A stretch of DNA of 64,000 bases from Chitinophagales bacterium (GCA_021323755.1 JAJPKJ010000066.1:1-64000); one strand, 5' to 3'; counted from the first letter of the stretch, positions 53,362 to 62,967 are shown. Program-made: numbers and translations. The notes: a model not told the origin generated them from the sequence alone.

Positions 53362-54219
53362 TCAGATGCCAATATGGTTGTAATCATAATATCCTTTTCT
53401 GGTTTTTTTCCCGAGTTCATTTTTGCTGACGCGTGCTTCCTGGATAGCAGAAGGTTTCAATCGCTCCGGTTTGTTCATTGCTTCGTAAACAGAACAACTG
53501 ACAGCATAGTTAATATCATTGCCGATGAGATCCATTAACTTGAACGGCCCCATTTTAAAACCTGATGTTTCCATTAATGTATCAATGGTTTCAAAATTGG
53601 CGATGCCTTTTTCTATCAAACGCAAAGCTTCGAGATAATATGGTCGTGCAACATGATTGACGATAAACCCCGGCTTATCTTTACAAAGCACAGGAGTTTT
53701 GCCAAACTGTCTTGCCAATTCAAAAATAGTTCGTGTGGTATCTTCCTTCGTGTAATCGGTGTTCACCACTTCAACGAGTTTCATTATTGGTGCAGGGTTG
53801 AAAAAATGCATACCGATCACTCTTTCGGGTTGGATAATTGTTCTTGCTATTTCTGTAACTGACAATGAAGAAGTGTTTGTCGCGAAAATAGTTTCCCTGG
53901 AATTGATTTCAGATAGTAGACCAAACAGATTTTCTTTTGCTTCAATTTTCTCAATAATCGCTTCGATGACGATATCAGCTTTGCAATCATTGATATTATT
54001 GGTGAAATGCAATCTTGCTAGATCGTTTTCCTTTTCAGTTTCTGTGATTTTCTTTTTATCAACGAGGTTTTGGAAATCTTTTTCAATTTTTGATTTTGCT
54101 TTGGCAAGATATTCTTCGCTAAGATCATATAATACCGTGCTGAAACCGCTTTGCGCTGAAACCTGCGCTATGCCATTTCCCATGGTTCCTGCTCCGCAGA
54201 TGCAAATTTTTTTAGCCAT
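53362..54219 (-). CDS. 3-hydroxyacyl-CoA (3-hydroxybutyryl-CoA) dehydrogenase
   Basis: This 285-residue NAD-dependent enzyme oxidises L-3-hydroxyacyl-CoA to 3-ketoacyl-CoA. The NAD motif is CGAGTMGNGIAQ, and GMHFFNPAPIMKLVEVV carries the catalytic histidine. The C-terminal domain (KDKPGFIVNHVARPYYLEALRLIEKG) is typical. It is the short single-domain form, without the enoyl-CoA hydratase part of the multifunctional enzyme. No hydratase or thiolase is adjacent. Confidence 0.92.
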   Translation of the reverse strand: MAKKICICGAGTMGNGIAQVSAQSGFSTVLYDLSEEYLAKAKSKIEKDFQNLVDKKKITETEKENDLARLHFTNNINDCKADIVIEAIIEKIEAKENLFGLLSEINSRETIFATNTSSLSVTEIARTIIQPERVIGMHFFNPAPIMKLVEVVNTDYTKEDTTRTIFELARQFGKTPVLCKDKPGFIVNHVARPYYLEALRLIEKGIANFETIDTLMETSGFKMGPFKLMDLIGNDINYAVSCSVYEAMNKPERLKPSAIQEARVSKNELGKKTRKGYYDYNHIGI

Positions 54220-54382
54220 AGCATTTGTGAAGATAAGTTCAGTTTATATTTTAACGATGAAAGGATGACACCGGTAATGTCTGGTTTTTATTTGTCCCGG
54301 TGATTGCTTCGCATTGGTGAGGTGATGATGATGCCATGAGAAACAAAAGCTGGTCACTATACCAATTATTGATCAATCACTT

Positions 54383-55414
54383 TTAAACCGCGCCGGTAAA
54401 CTGTTTCAAAAATCGAACATCATTCTGTGAATACAGTCGCAGATCATTAATGCGATATTTGAGCTGACAAATTCTTTCAATCCCCATTCCGAATGCAAAG
54501 CCGGTGTATTTATTACTATCAATGCCAAAGTTCTCCAGCATTTTTGGATGAACCATTCCGCTTCCAAGAATTTCAACCCAGCCTGTGTGTTTGCAAACAT
54601 TGCAACCTGCTCCGCCACAAATGCGACAATTGATATCCATTTCAGCGCTCGGCTCAGTGAAAGGAAAATAAGAAGGCCGGAAACGCACCCTCACATCTTT
54701 GCCAAACATTTCCTGCACAAAAAAATAAAGTGTTTGTTTCAGGTCAGCGAATGAAACATTTTCATCCACATATAATCCTTCGGTCTGATGAAAAAAACAA
54801 TGTGCTCTTGCGCTAATGGTTTCATTTCTGTATACACGACCAGGACAAATAATCCTTATCGGAGGTTTTTGTTTTTCCAACACTCTCGCCTGAACACTGC
54901 TCGTATGTGTGCGCAAGAGCCAATCCGGATTTTGGTTGATATAAAAAGTGTCCTGCATATCGCGCGCCGGATGATTTTCAGGGAGATTAAGCGCTGTGAA
55001 ATTATGCCAGTCGTCCTCTATTTCGGGTCCTTCTGCAACCGAAAACCCGAGCCTTCCGAAAATGTGAACAATCTCATTTCTTACCAAACTGATCGGATGG
55101 CGCGTTCCTAATGGTAATACATCTCCCGGAAGTGTAAGGTCAACTTTGTTTTCTGTAGATTGAGTGCTTCCAGCTGAGGACTGTTTCCATTCTTCATATT
55201 TGGTTTCTGCAAATTGCTTGAACTCATTTAATATTTGCCCGAATTCTTTTTTCTTATCATTCGGCACATTTTTCATTTCTCCAAAAAGGTTTTTTACAAT
55301 TCCCTTCGTGCCGAGAAATTTAATTCGATAGGCTTCCAATGAATCGGCACCGTTGGGTATTATGGATGCGATTTCCTGTTTGTATTCTTCTATTTGTTGT
55401 AACAATTGCTCCAT
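54383..55414 (-). CDS. pheS: Phenylalanyl-tRNA synthetase alpha subunit
   Basis: This 343-residue class II synthetase alpha chain has an N-terminal coiled coil (~1-90), motif 2 in CPGRVYRNETISARAHCFFHQTEGLYVDE and motif 3 in FGMGIERICQLKYRINDLR. A four-cysteine zinc-binding segment (CRICGGAGCNVC) is inserted near residue 280, as in many Bacteroidota PheS. The beta subunit (pheT) is not adjacent. It follows the class III aminotransferase by 16 bp on the same strand. Confidence 0.96.
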   Translation of the reverse strand: MEQLLQQIEEYKQEIASIIPNGADSLEAYRIKFLGTKGIVKNLFGEMKNVPNDKKKEFGQILNEFKQFAETKYEEWKQSSAGSTQSTENKVDLTLPGDVLPLGTRHPISLVRNEIVHIFGRLGFSVAEGPEIEDDWHNFTALNLPENHPARDMQDTFYINQNPDWLLRTHTSSVQARVLEKQKPPIRIICPGRVYRNETISARAHCFFHQTEGLYVDENVSFADLKQTLYFFVQEMFGKDVRVRFRPSYFPFTEPSAEMDINCRICGGAGCNVCKHTGWVEILGSGMVHPKMLENFGIDSNKYTGFAFGMGIERICQLKYRINDLRLYSQNDVRFLKQFTGAV

Positions 55415-55430
55415 AAAGCAAAGATAAGCA

Positions 55431-56612
55431 TCATTGATAATCCATTGCGCGTAAAATGACCAGGCAGGCTTCTTTAATCTCCTCTTCGGTAATGATCAAC
55501 GGTGGCGCCAAGCGCAAACATTGCGGCGCAAATAAGAACCAGTCCGTCAATACGCCTGTTTTAATACATTCATCAATCACTTTTTTATTGGTATCGAAGT
55601 TTTCAAATTCGACGGCGATCAGTAATCCTGCTGAACGAACACTTTTGATTTTTGGATGAATTAATAAGCTCCGAAATAATTTTTCTTTTTTATATACCTC
55701 ATTGATATAGCATTCTTCCAACAACAGTTTTGTGGAGGCCAACCCTGCTGCGCAACTTACCGGATGACCACCGAATGTAGTAATATGCCCGAGCACGGGA
55801 TCACTGGTTAAATTCCACATTAATTTTCTGTCAGCAATAAAGGCGCCTAGAGGCATGCCCCCGCCAAGCGCTTTTCCCAATAATAAAATATCGGGGATGA
55901 TTTCAAATTGATCAAAGGCCCATAACGATCCCGTGCGGCCAAAACCGGTTTGTATTTCATCCAGGATCAATAAGGTGCCGGTCTCAGTACATTTTTTTCT
56001 CAAAGATTTCATCCATTCTAACGTCGATGTATATACGCCTTTTTCAGCCTGGACCACCTCTGCAATCACACAGGCTGTCTTGCCGGTTATTGATTCCAAT
56101 GATTCAAGAGAATTATGATCAAGGTGCAACACATCCGGAAGCAGCGGACGAAAGGCATTACGCCAATATTCATCACCGATAATACTAAGTGCTCCTTGTG
56201 TGGAACCGTGGTATGAACTTTTAAATGCAATGATCTGTGTCCGATTGGTTGCCCGTTTGGCCAGTTTCATGGCACCTTCAACAGCCTCGGCTCCGGAGTT
56301 GGTGAAATAGACTGAATTTAATGAATCCGGCAAATGCTGGCTTAAAAAGGTTGCATAATGCACTTGAGGGGATTGGATGAATTCTCCATAAACGAGTACA
56401 TGCAGATATTCATCAACTTGTTTTTTTATTGCTTCAATGACTTTGGGATGACGATGACCAACATTACAAACACTGATGCCGCCGATAAGATCCAGGTATT
56501 TTTTCCCTCCAGCATCGTACAAATAAGTTCCCTCTGCTTTTGTTATTTCCAATGCAAGCGGCGACGGGGAGGTCTGCGCCAGGTGTTTTAAAAATAATTC
56601 ACGATCGTTCAT
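55431..56612 (-). CDS. Class III (aspartate aminotransferase-family) aminotransferase
   Basis: This 393-residue PLP enzyme is a class III aminotransferase related to acetylornithine/4-aminobutyrate transaminases. The PLP lysine is in LLGKALGGGMPLGAF, the aspartate that contacts the ring nitrogen is in LILDEIQTGFGRTG, and FTNSGAEAVEGAMKLAKRAT is the family glycine/serine motif. The specific amino donor cannot be told. It heads a two-gene unit with pheS. Confidence 0.9.
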   Translation of the reverse strand: MNDRELFLKHLAQTSPSPLALEITKAEGTYLYDAGGKKYLDLIGGISVCNVGHRHPKVIEAIKKQVDEYLHVLVYGEFIQSPQVHYATFLSQHLPDSLNSVYFTNSGAEAVEGAMKLAKRATNRTQIIAFKSSYHGSTQGALSIIGDEYWRNAFRPLLPDVLHLDHNSLESLESITGKTACVIAEVVQAEKGVYTSTLEWMKSLRKKCTETGTLLILDEIQTGFGRTGSLWAFDQFEIIPDILLLGKALGGGMPLGAFIADRKLMWNLTSDPVLGHITTFGGHPVSCAAGLASTKLLLEECYINEVYKKEKLFRSLLIHPKIKSVRSAGLLIAVEFENFDTNKKVIDECIKTGVLTDWFLFAPQCLRLAPPLIITEEEIKEACLVILRAMDYQ

Positions 56613-56811
56613 TGTGGCAAATGTCGCGAAGAATTCGGGATATTTGTAATGGAGTTGATGGATGACGATGAACCGCTAATGGTTTTGAAACGGACGCCAA
56701 TTGCCGGAAACAAAAAACAGAAAATAAGAAAAGAGGATTTTGAATGATGAAGTGGATGTACGACTTAGAAAAGCAGGTATCTTAAAATCACCAATCCAAA
56801 ATAAAATTTTT

Positions 56812-57330
56812 ATGGCTACTATTCTTCCGGTTGAAGGAGTTTACCCGAAAATGGGAAATAATGTTTTTGTTGCGCCAAATGCAACCATTGTTGGCGATGT
56901 AATAATGGGCGACGATTGCAGCGTGTGGTTTAATACCGTTATTCGGGGAGATGTGAACAGCATCCGCATTGGCAATAAAGTAAATGTTCAGGATGGCGCG
57001 GTGATTCATTGCACCTATCAAAAAACAAAAACCACCATTGGCAACAATGTTTCCATCGGGCATAACGCCATTGTACATGGTTGCACCTTACACGATAATG
57101 TGCTTGTTGGAATGGGAGCCATCATTATGGATAATGCCGAAATTGGCTCGAACTCCATTATTGCAGCAGGTGCGGTGGTTTTGGAAGGAACAAAAGTGGA
57201 AGCAGGTTCTATTTATGCCGGTGTACCGGCTCAAAAGGTAAAGGATATTCCGCAGGAGCTCATAAGCGGACAGATAGACCGGATTGCCAATAATTATATT
57301 AAATACGCGGGTTGGTTCAAAGACAAATAA
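56812..57330 (+). CDS. Gamma-carbonic anhydrase family protein
   Basis: This 172-residue left-handed beta-helix protein has hexapeptide repeats and the gamma-carbonic anhydrase pattern: VIRGDVNSIRIG, then zinc-binding histidines in VIHCTY, SIGHNAIVHGC. It may act as a carbonic anhydrase or ferripyochelin-binding-like protein. I chose the ATG at 56812 (MATILPVEGVYPKMG); the in-frame ATG at 56740 adds residues not seen in the family. It has no obvious operon partner. Confidence 0.9.
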   Translation: MATILPVEGVYPKMGNNVFVAPNATIVGDVIMGDDCSVWFNTVIRGDVNSIRIGNKVNVQDGAVIHCTYQKTKTTIGNNVSIGHNAIVHGCTLHDNVLVGMGAIIMDNAEIGSNSIIAAGAVVLEGTKVEAGSIYAGVPAQKVKDIPQELISGQIDRIANNYIKYAGWFKDK

Positions 57331-57455
57331 TGGTTAATGATTGATAATTAATAGGGTTACAAAAAGCAGGTTTATCCCCCTCCGTGCAAACCACATTTTC
57401 ACCTATTGCAGTTTTGAAATAATATTTGTAGGTTTAATACGTTTATGCAGTACCC

Positions 57456-57644
57456 ATGAAGACCACTAAACCCATAATAGTCTTTATTTGCCTCGCCATC
57501 ATTTCTCTCAGCACAAGCTCGTGTGGATTTTTCAATAATTTATTCGGTCCAAAATATGGTTGCCCCAGCAATGGCAAGAATGTAGGCGCTGAAAGAATAT
57601 TAAGCGGCGAAAAAGTTCCTAAAGCACCAAAATTTAAATCATAA
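57456..57644 (+). CDS. Small lipoprotein, unknown
   Basis: This 62-residue protein has a lipoprotein signal peptide with the lipobox LSTSSC, giving a mature peptide of ~40 residues with YGCPSNGKNVGAERIL. A small conserved lipoprotein of this type is seen in Chitinophagaceae-like genomes from memory; no function is known. It lies 32 bp upstream of the next small gene on the same strand. Confidence 0.65.
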   Translation: MKTTKPIIVFICLAIISLSTSSCGFFNNLFGPKYGCPSNGKNVGAERILSGEKVPKAPKFKS

Positions 57645-57676
57645 ATCCTATTATAACACACCTAAATCCCAACACT

Positions 57677-58009
57677 ATGAGCCTCACACTCCGTACCGAT
57701 TTCGGTTGCACCGAAGCAGTTATTGATGACGATTGTGGTCTTAAACGTTTTTATGAAGTGGCGAATATTCTTTCTGATGATCTTGACATTCGTTTCACAC
57801 AAAAAACAGATGATTTTGATTCTTTGATGTGGGACTTCAGTTTCAAAGGTCACACGCTCACTTTGCATTACAACATTTACACTGGCATTTCTATTTATCC
57901 AAGAAAGTTTCGTGAGGCGCCAAGAAAAGACAATGATGCTGTGGTAGAAGTTGCGAAGTTTTTGGAAACAAAGCTCATGATCAATACTGCAAAAAGGTTT
58001 TTATCTTAG
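57677..58009 (+). CDS. Small conserved hypothetical protein
   Basis: This 110-residue soluble protein has no signal peptide or membrane helix. It appears to be a compact alpha/beta fold (IRFTQKTDDFDSLMWDFSFKGHTLTLHYNIYTGISIYPR). I do not recognise the family with confidence. It follows the small lipoprotein by 32 bp and is convergent with rsgA: its stop codon is at 58007-58009 and the rsgA stop begins at 58010. Confidence 0.6.
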   Translation: MSLTLRTDFGCTEAVIDDDCGLKRFYEVANILSDDLDIRFTQKTDDFDSLMWDFSFKGHTLTLHYNIYTGISIYPRKFREAPRKDNDAVVEVAKFLETKLMINTAKRFLS

Positions 58010-58936
58010 TTAATATGCTGACTCATTGATTGAGTCAAGAATATTGCAGTAACTAATGTATCGTTCAACATGAATAGAGCCCTCGCCGAGGGCTTTTTTT
58101 ATGGCGCAGCCCGGCTCGTTCACATGCAGGCAATTATTAAACTGGCAATCATTAAGGCGCGAACGCATTTCTGGGAAGTAATGCGATAATTCCTGTTTTG
58201 AAATATCAACCAAACCCAGTTCGCGCATTCCCGGTGTATCAATAATTTGTCCGCCAAATTCAAGATCATACATTTCTGCAAATGTTGTGGTATGTATCCC
58301 CCTGCCGCTCCAACCGCTCACATTTTGCGTTTTAAGTGTTAATGAGGGAAGCAAGATATTAATGAAAGAGGATTTACCTACGCCGGAATGACCACTTAAT
58401 AATGTGATCTTATTTTTTAGCAAATTTTGAATTTCATCAACTCCGGTCTCTTCCTTAATGCTCATCAATAAAAGTTTGTAGCCGACATCAGCATACATTT
58501 TCTGCCATTCCTGTGCTTTGGTAAGCTCTTTTGTTTTATAGATATCTGCTTTGTTTAAAATAATGATCGCCGGAATATGATATGCTTCGCATACCACTAA
58601 AAAACGATCAATAAAGCCTTGCGATGTTTTAGGCTCTTTCAAGGTGGCGATCAACAAACATTGATCAAGGTTAGCGGCCACAATTTGATAATTTATTTTG
58701 TGTGAAGGCGCCTGGCGTATGATGTAATTCTTGCGGTCATATATCTCGGTTATAATCGCGGAGTTCTCTGCATCGTTTTCGGTTGCAATTTCTACGTCAT
58801 CGCCGACGGCCAATGGATTAGTGGAATTTTTTTCATCGATTTTAAAAATTCCTTTCAACCGTGCATTCAAGGTCTCACCCGTTTTTGCTTTAACAGCATA
58901 CCAACTTCCTGTAGATTTATAAACCTTAGCCCTCAT
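58010..58936 (-). CDS. rsgA: Ribosome small-subunit-dependent GTPase A
   Basis: This 308-residue circularly permuted GTPase helps mature the 30S subunit. The G motifs appear in the permuted order G4 (NKAD), G1 (GHSGVGKSS), G3 (DTPG). An OB-fold-like N-terminus precedes them and a C-terminal zinc knuckle (C-x-x-x-x-C-x-H-x-x-x-x-x-C in DCQFNNCLHVNEPGC) follows. The length is typical. It is downstream of the BatA-like operon on the same strand, 76 bp away. Confidence 0.96.
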   Translation of the reverse strand: MRAKVYKSTGSWYAVKAKTGETLNARLKGIFKIDEKNSTNPLAVGDDVEIATENDAENSAIITEIYDRKNYIIRQAPSHKINYQIVAANLDQCLLIATLKEPKTSQGFIDRFLVVCEAYHIPAIIILNKADIYKTKELTKAQEWQKMYADVGYKLLLMSIKEETGVDEIQNLLKNKITLLSGHSGVGKSSFINILLPSLTLKTQNVSGWSGRGIHTTTFAEMYDLEFGGQIIDTPGMRELGLVDISKQELSHYFPEMRSRLNDCQFNNCLHVNEPGCAIKKALGEGSIHVERYISYCNILDSINESAY

Positions 58937-59012
58937 GAAATTTTGGAGTTAAATGTCAATTGTAAAGATCAAAGATGGTGAACTAAGTTTATCCATCACA
59001 TTTTCATATTGT

Positions 59013-60017
59013 TTAAGGGAACTTTTTGAATATGGTAAATCGCAAGACCAATTCTAAAAACAATAAGGCCGCAGCAGCCAGCGCAAACGGAAAGAATTGT
59101 TCGCTGTATCTTTTTAACGAAGTTATCTCTACTTTCGATTTTTCCAGTTTATCAATATCGCCGTAAATATGGTGCAGGCTTTCATTATCGGTTGCGCGAT
59201 AATATTTACCCCCCGTCTCGTTGGCAATTTGAGTGAGCAGCTTTTCGTCAATGCTCACTTTTTCCTTTTGCATGATGATTCCGTTTGCAGTTTGCATCGG
59301 AACCGGCGCAAAACCTTCGGTACCCATACCAATCGTATAAACGCGCACGCCAACAGATTTGGCAATTTCTTTTGCTGTATTGGGATCTATCAGCCCCCCA
59401 TTATTTTCTCCATCCGTTAATAAAATGATCACTTTGCTTTTTGATTGGGAAGAACGCAAACGATCAACAGAAGTAGCCAATCCCGAACCAATTGCGGTCC
59501 CATCTTCCAATAATCCGCTTTGCACATTAGACAGTTGTGATTTCAAAACTGCGCGATCTGATGTTAATGGGCACATGGTAAAACTTTCCCCGGAGAAAAT
59601 AACCAGGCCAATCCGATCGGCCGGGCGATTATCGATAAATTCTGAAGCAACATTTTTAGCCGCTTCCATTCTGTTGGGCGAAAAATCCTGTGCAAGCATG
59701 CTTCCGCTAATGTCAAGACAAAGCATAATATCAATGCCTTCGCCGTTAACGATCTGTTCGTCATTTCTGATCTGCGGCCGTGCTAAGGCAAGAATAATAC
59801 TGGCGATCACCAATAGCCGAAGTACAAATAGCGCATGTCGGAAGAGATTCTTCCATGATCTGACCGAATTGAAATTCTTGACCGTAGAAACTACAACAAC
59901 GCCCTGGTTTTTTTCTGTTTTGCGCCAATACCAGAGGATCATTAATGGAATAATGGCGAACAATCCAAAGAAGACCGGATAAGCGAATGTGATATGTTGA
60001 AACCAGTTGTACAGCAC
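59013..60017 (-). CDS. BatA-like VWA-domain membrane protein
   Basis: This 334-residue protein has membrane helices at ~11-30 and ~62-80, a cytoplasmic or periplasmic VWA domain at ~95-290 with the metal-ion site D102-I-S104-G-S106 and the distal TDGEN motif, and a final helix at ~312-332. This is the BatA layout. The start is GTG and overlaps the stop of the upstream gene by one base. It ends the MoxR-DUF58-BatD-like-BatA run. A BatB-like second VWA gene is not adjacent. Confidence 0.9.
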   Translation of the reverse strand: MLYNWFQHITFAYPVFFGLFAIIPLMILWYWRKTEKNQGVVVVSTVKNFNSVRSWKNLFRHALFVLRLLVIASIILALARPQIRNDEQIVNGEGIDIMLCLDISGSMLAQDFSPNRMEAAKNVASEFIDNRPADRIGLVIFSGESFTMCPLTSDRAVLKSQLSNVQSGLLEDGTAIGSGLATSVDRLRSSQSKSKVIILLTDGENNGGLIDPNTAKEIAKSVGVRVYTIGMGTEGFAPVPMQTANGIIMQKEKVSIDEKLLTQIANETGGKYYRATDNESLHHIYGDIDKLEKSKVEITSLKRYSEQFFPFALAAAALLFLELVLRFTIFKKFP

Positions 60018-60931
60018 TATCTTTCTATTTCATTTATAATATCAATTGATGACCGAATAATATTGAAGTTATCCTCATTATCTGTTTGATCAGGTGTATA
60101 CTTTGCAAATTTGACAAAATCGCTGATGCGTAATGTTTGCGATAGTTGCGAGAATCTTTCGCGTGGTATATCCACCGATCTTAATTGCATGATCAGCTCA
60201 TCATTTGTTTTTGACAGGATTGCGATCTGCAGTTTGCGAAAAACAAACTTTTTAAAAATATCATTTAATTGCGTGTAATATAATTTCACCTGATATCTGT
60301 CAGTAATATCCTGTTTCTTTAATTCATTCAAAGCAAGCATCGCTTCTTCGTATGGTGATAATTTTGAAACAATTTCCTCTTCTTTTTTTATTTCAACTAT
60401 CTTCTTCTTTTTACGAATGAAATAAATAAATAATGCCAGAGATAAAACAGTGATCGCAATCACCACCCAGATGGCATATTGAACAGATGGATTTTGTACT
60501 TCCAATATGTCTTTGATATCATGATAATCCTGGTTGGGGTTGAATTTTGAATAACTAACGTCAATCGGAATTGAGTCGGTTAAATATTTTTGGTTATTGA
60601 CTGTTAATGGCAAAGAAGGAATAACAAATGTCCCCGAATCAAAACTGGTGATGAGTACATCCTGTCGAAAGGTTTTCCCATCTTCGGTAACGGAAGAATC
60701 AATTTTTCCTTTTTCAACAAAATCAAAATGAGGGATGGAATCCAAAGGAAACCAGCTCATGTCAACTCCCAATGGCAGTTTGGCTTCCAGGGTTAATTGT
60801 ATCTGTTCGCCGATAAGAATTTGTTTTCGGTTAGCCGTTGCTGTTACAGAAACCTGTGTTTGAGCGGAGATATATAAGACATTGCACAGCAACACCAATA
60901 TCCAAACTATATATTTTAGAATTCTTATCAT
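60017..60931 (-). CDS. Exported membrane protein of the Bat operon (BatD-like/DUF4381-like)
   Basis: This 304-residue protein has a signal peptide at ~1-23 (LYISAQTQVSVTATANRKQILIGEQIQLTLEAKLP begins the mature part), a beta-rich extracytoplasmic domain, a membrane helix at ~152-172 and a cytoplasmic helical tail (~185-304). In bat/moxR operons this position usually holds a DUF4381 or BatD-like protein. The N-terminal strand pattern resembles BatD at shorter length. Coupled to the BatA gene by a one-base overlap and to DUF58 by a 3-bp gap. Confidence 0.75.
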   Translation of the reverse strand: MIRILKYIVWILVLLCNVLYISAQTQVSVTATANRKQILIGEQIQLTLEAKLPLGVDMSWFPLDSIPHFDFVEKGKIDSSVTEDGKTFRQDVLITSFDSGTFVIPSLPLTVNNQKYLTDSIPIDVSYSKFNPNQDYHDIKDILEVQNPSVQYAIWVVIAITVLSLALFIYFIRKKKKIVEIKKEEEIVSKLSPYEEAMLALNELKKQDITDRYQVKLYYTQLNDIFKKFVFRKLQIAILSKTNDELIMQLRSVDIPRERFSQLSQTLRISDFVKFAKYTPDQTDNEDNFNIIRSSIDIINEIER

Positions 60932-60934
60932 GCC

Positions 60935-61813
60935 TTAAGCCAACCTGTTTCGTCCTATAAAAAACTTTTGAAGCACTTTTACATAATCTTCATCTGTTCG
61001 GATATGCAGCAGATCACAACCTGCTTTTAAAAAAACAGATTTGCAATTTTCAGTTGCTGCGAAAAAACTTTGTTGATAATTTGAGCGCACCAAATAGTCG
61101 TTACTGTCTATCCATCTTATTGCCCCTGTTTCTGCATCCTGCACTTCCAGTAATCCCGCTTGTGGCAATTGCATATCCATCTTATCATATACTTTAATGC
61201 CGATGACATCATGTTTTTTTGCGGCTACTTTCAAAGCATCGTTGAATTTGTCGTCAATAAAATCACTTAAAATAAATGCAATGCTTTTTTGTCTTGTTGA
61301 ATTATTGAAGAAGCGGATCGCCTCACTGATGTTTGTTCCGCGTTTCTTAGGCTCGGTCGTGAGCAATTCTCGCACTATATAAAGAACATGTTCTCTTCCT
61401 TTTTTTGGCGGAATATATCTTTCAATTCTGTCGCTGAATAAAATTATTCCCACTTTGTCATTATTATTAATCGCGGAAAACGCAAGTACAGCACAGACTT
61501 CAGTGACGAGGTCTTTTTTGTTTGCATATACAGTTCCAAACAAAGAGCTTGCGCTGATATCAACCAGCAACATTACAGTAAGCTCTCTTTCTTCTTCAAA
61601 TAATTTGCTAAAAGGATGACCAAAGCGCGCAGAAACATTCCAGTCAATAAACCGAACATCATCCCCGGGATAATATTCGCGCACTTCTCTGAAACTCATC
61701 CCGCGGCCTTTAAAGGCGCTGTGATATTTTCCGGTAAAAATATGACGTGTAAGTTTTTTACTTTTTATTTCGAGCTCGCGAACTTTTTTTAATATTTCTG
61801 TAGTAGTCAGCAT
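60935..61813 (-). CDS. DUF58-domain protein
   Basis: This 292-residue cytoplasmic protein carries the DUF58 motif near residues 70-100 (VRFIDWNVSARFGHPFSKLFEEERELTVMLLVDISAS), within a VWA-like fold whose MIDAS D-x-S-x-S is seen as DISAS. DUF58 proteins work with MoxR ATPases in the Bat and related systems. It lies 100 bp downstream of the MoxR gene and 3 bp upstream of the BatD-like gene. Confidence 0.93.
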   Translation of the reverse strand: MLTTTEILKKVRELEIKSKKLTRHIFTGKYHSAFKGRGMSFREVREYYPGDDVRFIDWNVSARFGHPFSKLFEEERELTVMLLVDISASSLFGTVYANKKDLVTEVCAVLAFSAINNNDKVGIILFSDRIERYIPPKKGREHVLYIVRELLTTEPKKRGTNISEAIRFFNNSTRQKSIAFILSDFIDDKFNDALKVAAKKHDVIGIKVYDKMDMQLPQAGLLEVQDAETGAIRWIDSNDYLVRSNYQQSFFAATENCKSVFLKAGCDLLHIRTDEDYVKVLQKFFIGRNRLA

Positions 61814-61913
61814 GAGTTTACCGTCCTGTATCCCCCTTTTTGTTTATTTTTTTTTAATGCCAATAAGTTTTGAATTTGCAATCAAGAACTACAAGATTCA
61901 AAACCGAAAACCA

Positions 61914-62915
61914 CTAGGGCACTGGTATGGCTTTCAGCACATCATCGATTACATGTTCAACATTCACGTTTTCAGCTTCCGCTTCATAGGTCAGCCCAAT
62001 GCGATGACGAAGCACATCTTTTGAGATTGTTCGCACATCTTCCGGCACAACATAACCGCGTTTGTTTAAAAATGCGTTTGCTTTTGCTGCCAGGGCAAGA
62101 TTAATGCTGGCCCGCGGCGAACCGCCATAAGCAATCAATGGTTTTAATTTTTCCAGTTTATATTTTTCAGGATAACGGGTCGCAAAAACGATATCAAGGA
62201 TATAAAACTCAACTTTTTCATCCATATAAATTTGTCTCGTCAATTCTCTGGCCTGTAAAATTTCCTGCGTTGAAACAACATGCTCGGTATGCGGATAAGC
62301 CATTGCCTGCACATTTTGCCGAATGATCAATTGTTCTTCGGAACGTGCGGGATAATCCACAATTACTTTCATAATGAATCGATCCTGCTGCGCTTCGGGA
62401 AGCGGATATGTTCCTTCCTGCTCCAACGGATTTTGCGTGGCGAGAACCAGAAACGGTTCTTCCAGTTTATAACTCGTATCGCCGATGGTCACCTGTCGTT
62501 CCTGCATCGCTTCCAGTAATGCACTTTGCACTTTTGCCGGAGCGCGGTTTATTTCATCTGCCAAAACAAAATTGGCGAATATTGGTCCGCGGCGCACCAC
62601 AAATTCATTGCGCTGCTGATTATAGATCATCGTTCCGATAACATCTGCAGGTAATAGATCGGGTGTGAATTGGATGCGGCTGAATTTTGCGTGAATGGCT
62701 AGCGCAAGGGATTTAATGGCCAATGTTTTGGCAAGACCGGGAACGCCTTCCAATAAAACATGCCCATTGCTTAATAACCCAATCAACAAACGATCGAGCA
62801 TATATTGCTGACCAACTATCACGCGGCCAATTTCATCGCGAAGGCGATCAATAAAAACTCCCTGGTATTGAATCTTTTCATTTAACTGACGGATGTCTTC
62901 CGCTGTGTAAACCAT
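61914..62915 (-). CDS. MoxR-family AAA+ ATPase
   Basis: This 333-residue AAA+ ATPase has Walker A GVPGLAKT at 57-64, Walker B with D118-E119 in LADEIN, sensor 1 near ATQNPLEQEGTYPLPEAQQDRF and the C-terminal winged region. MoxR ATPases are thought to act as chaperones in metal insertion or complex assembly with VWA proteins. It is the first gene of the leftward MoxR-DUF58-BatD-like-BatA operon. An inverted repeat (TGGCAA/TTGCCA) lies 36 bp upstream. Confidence 0.95.
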   Translation of the reverse strand: MVYTAEDIRQLNEKIQYQGVFIDRLRDEIGRVIVGQQYMLDRLLIGLLSNGHVLLEGVPGLAKTLAIKSLALAIHAKFSRIQFTPDLLPADVIGTMIYNQQRNEFVVRRGPIFANFVLADEINRAPAKVQSALLEAMQERQVTIGDTSYKLEEPFLVLATQNPLEQEGTYPLPEAQQDRFIMKVIVDYPARSEEQLIIRQNVQAMAYPHTEHVVSTQEILQARELTRQIYMDEKVEFYILDIVFATRYPEKYKLEKLKPLIAYGGSPRASINLALAAKANAFLNKRGYVVPEDVRTISKDVLRHRIGLTYEAEAENVNVEHVIDDVLKAIPVP

Positions 62916-62950
62916 AGTAAAATATTATTGTTGCAAAATACAAATTCAAC

Positions 62951-62967
62951 TGGCAACTAGCTTGCCA
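62951..62967. repeat. Inverted repeat upstream of the MoxR operon
   Basis: TGGCAA and TTGCCA flank 5 bases, centred 44 bp upstream of the moxR start in the probable promoter area. Arms are short, so it could be chance. Confidence 0.35.

Noticed and set aside
53759-54268. 169-residue frame opposite the 3-hydroxyacyl-CoA dehydrogenase
   Set aside because: Antisense to a clear NAD-dependent dehydrogenase; no independent evidence.
59359-59982. 207-residue frame opposite the BatA-like gene
   Set aside because: Entirely antisense to a well-supported VWA gene, with no homology-like motif.
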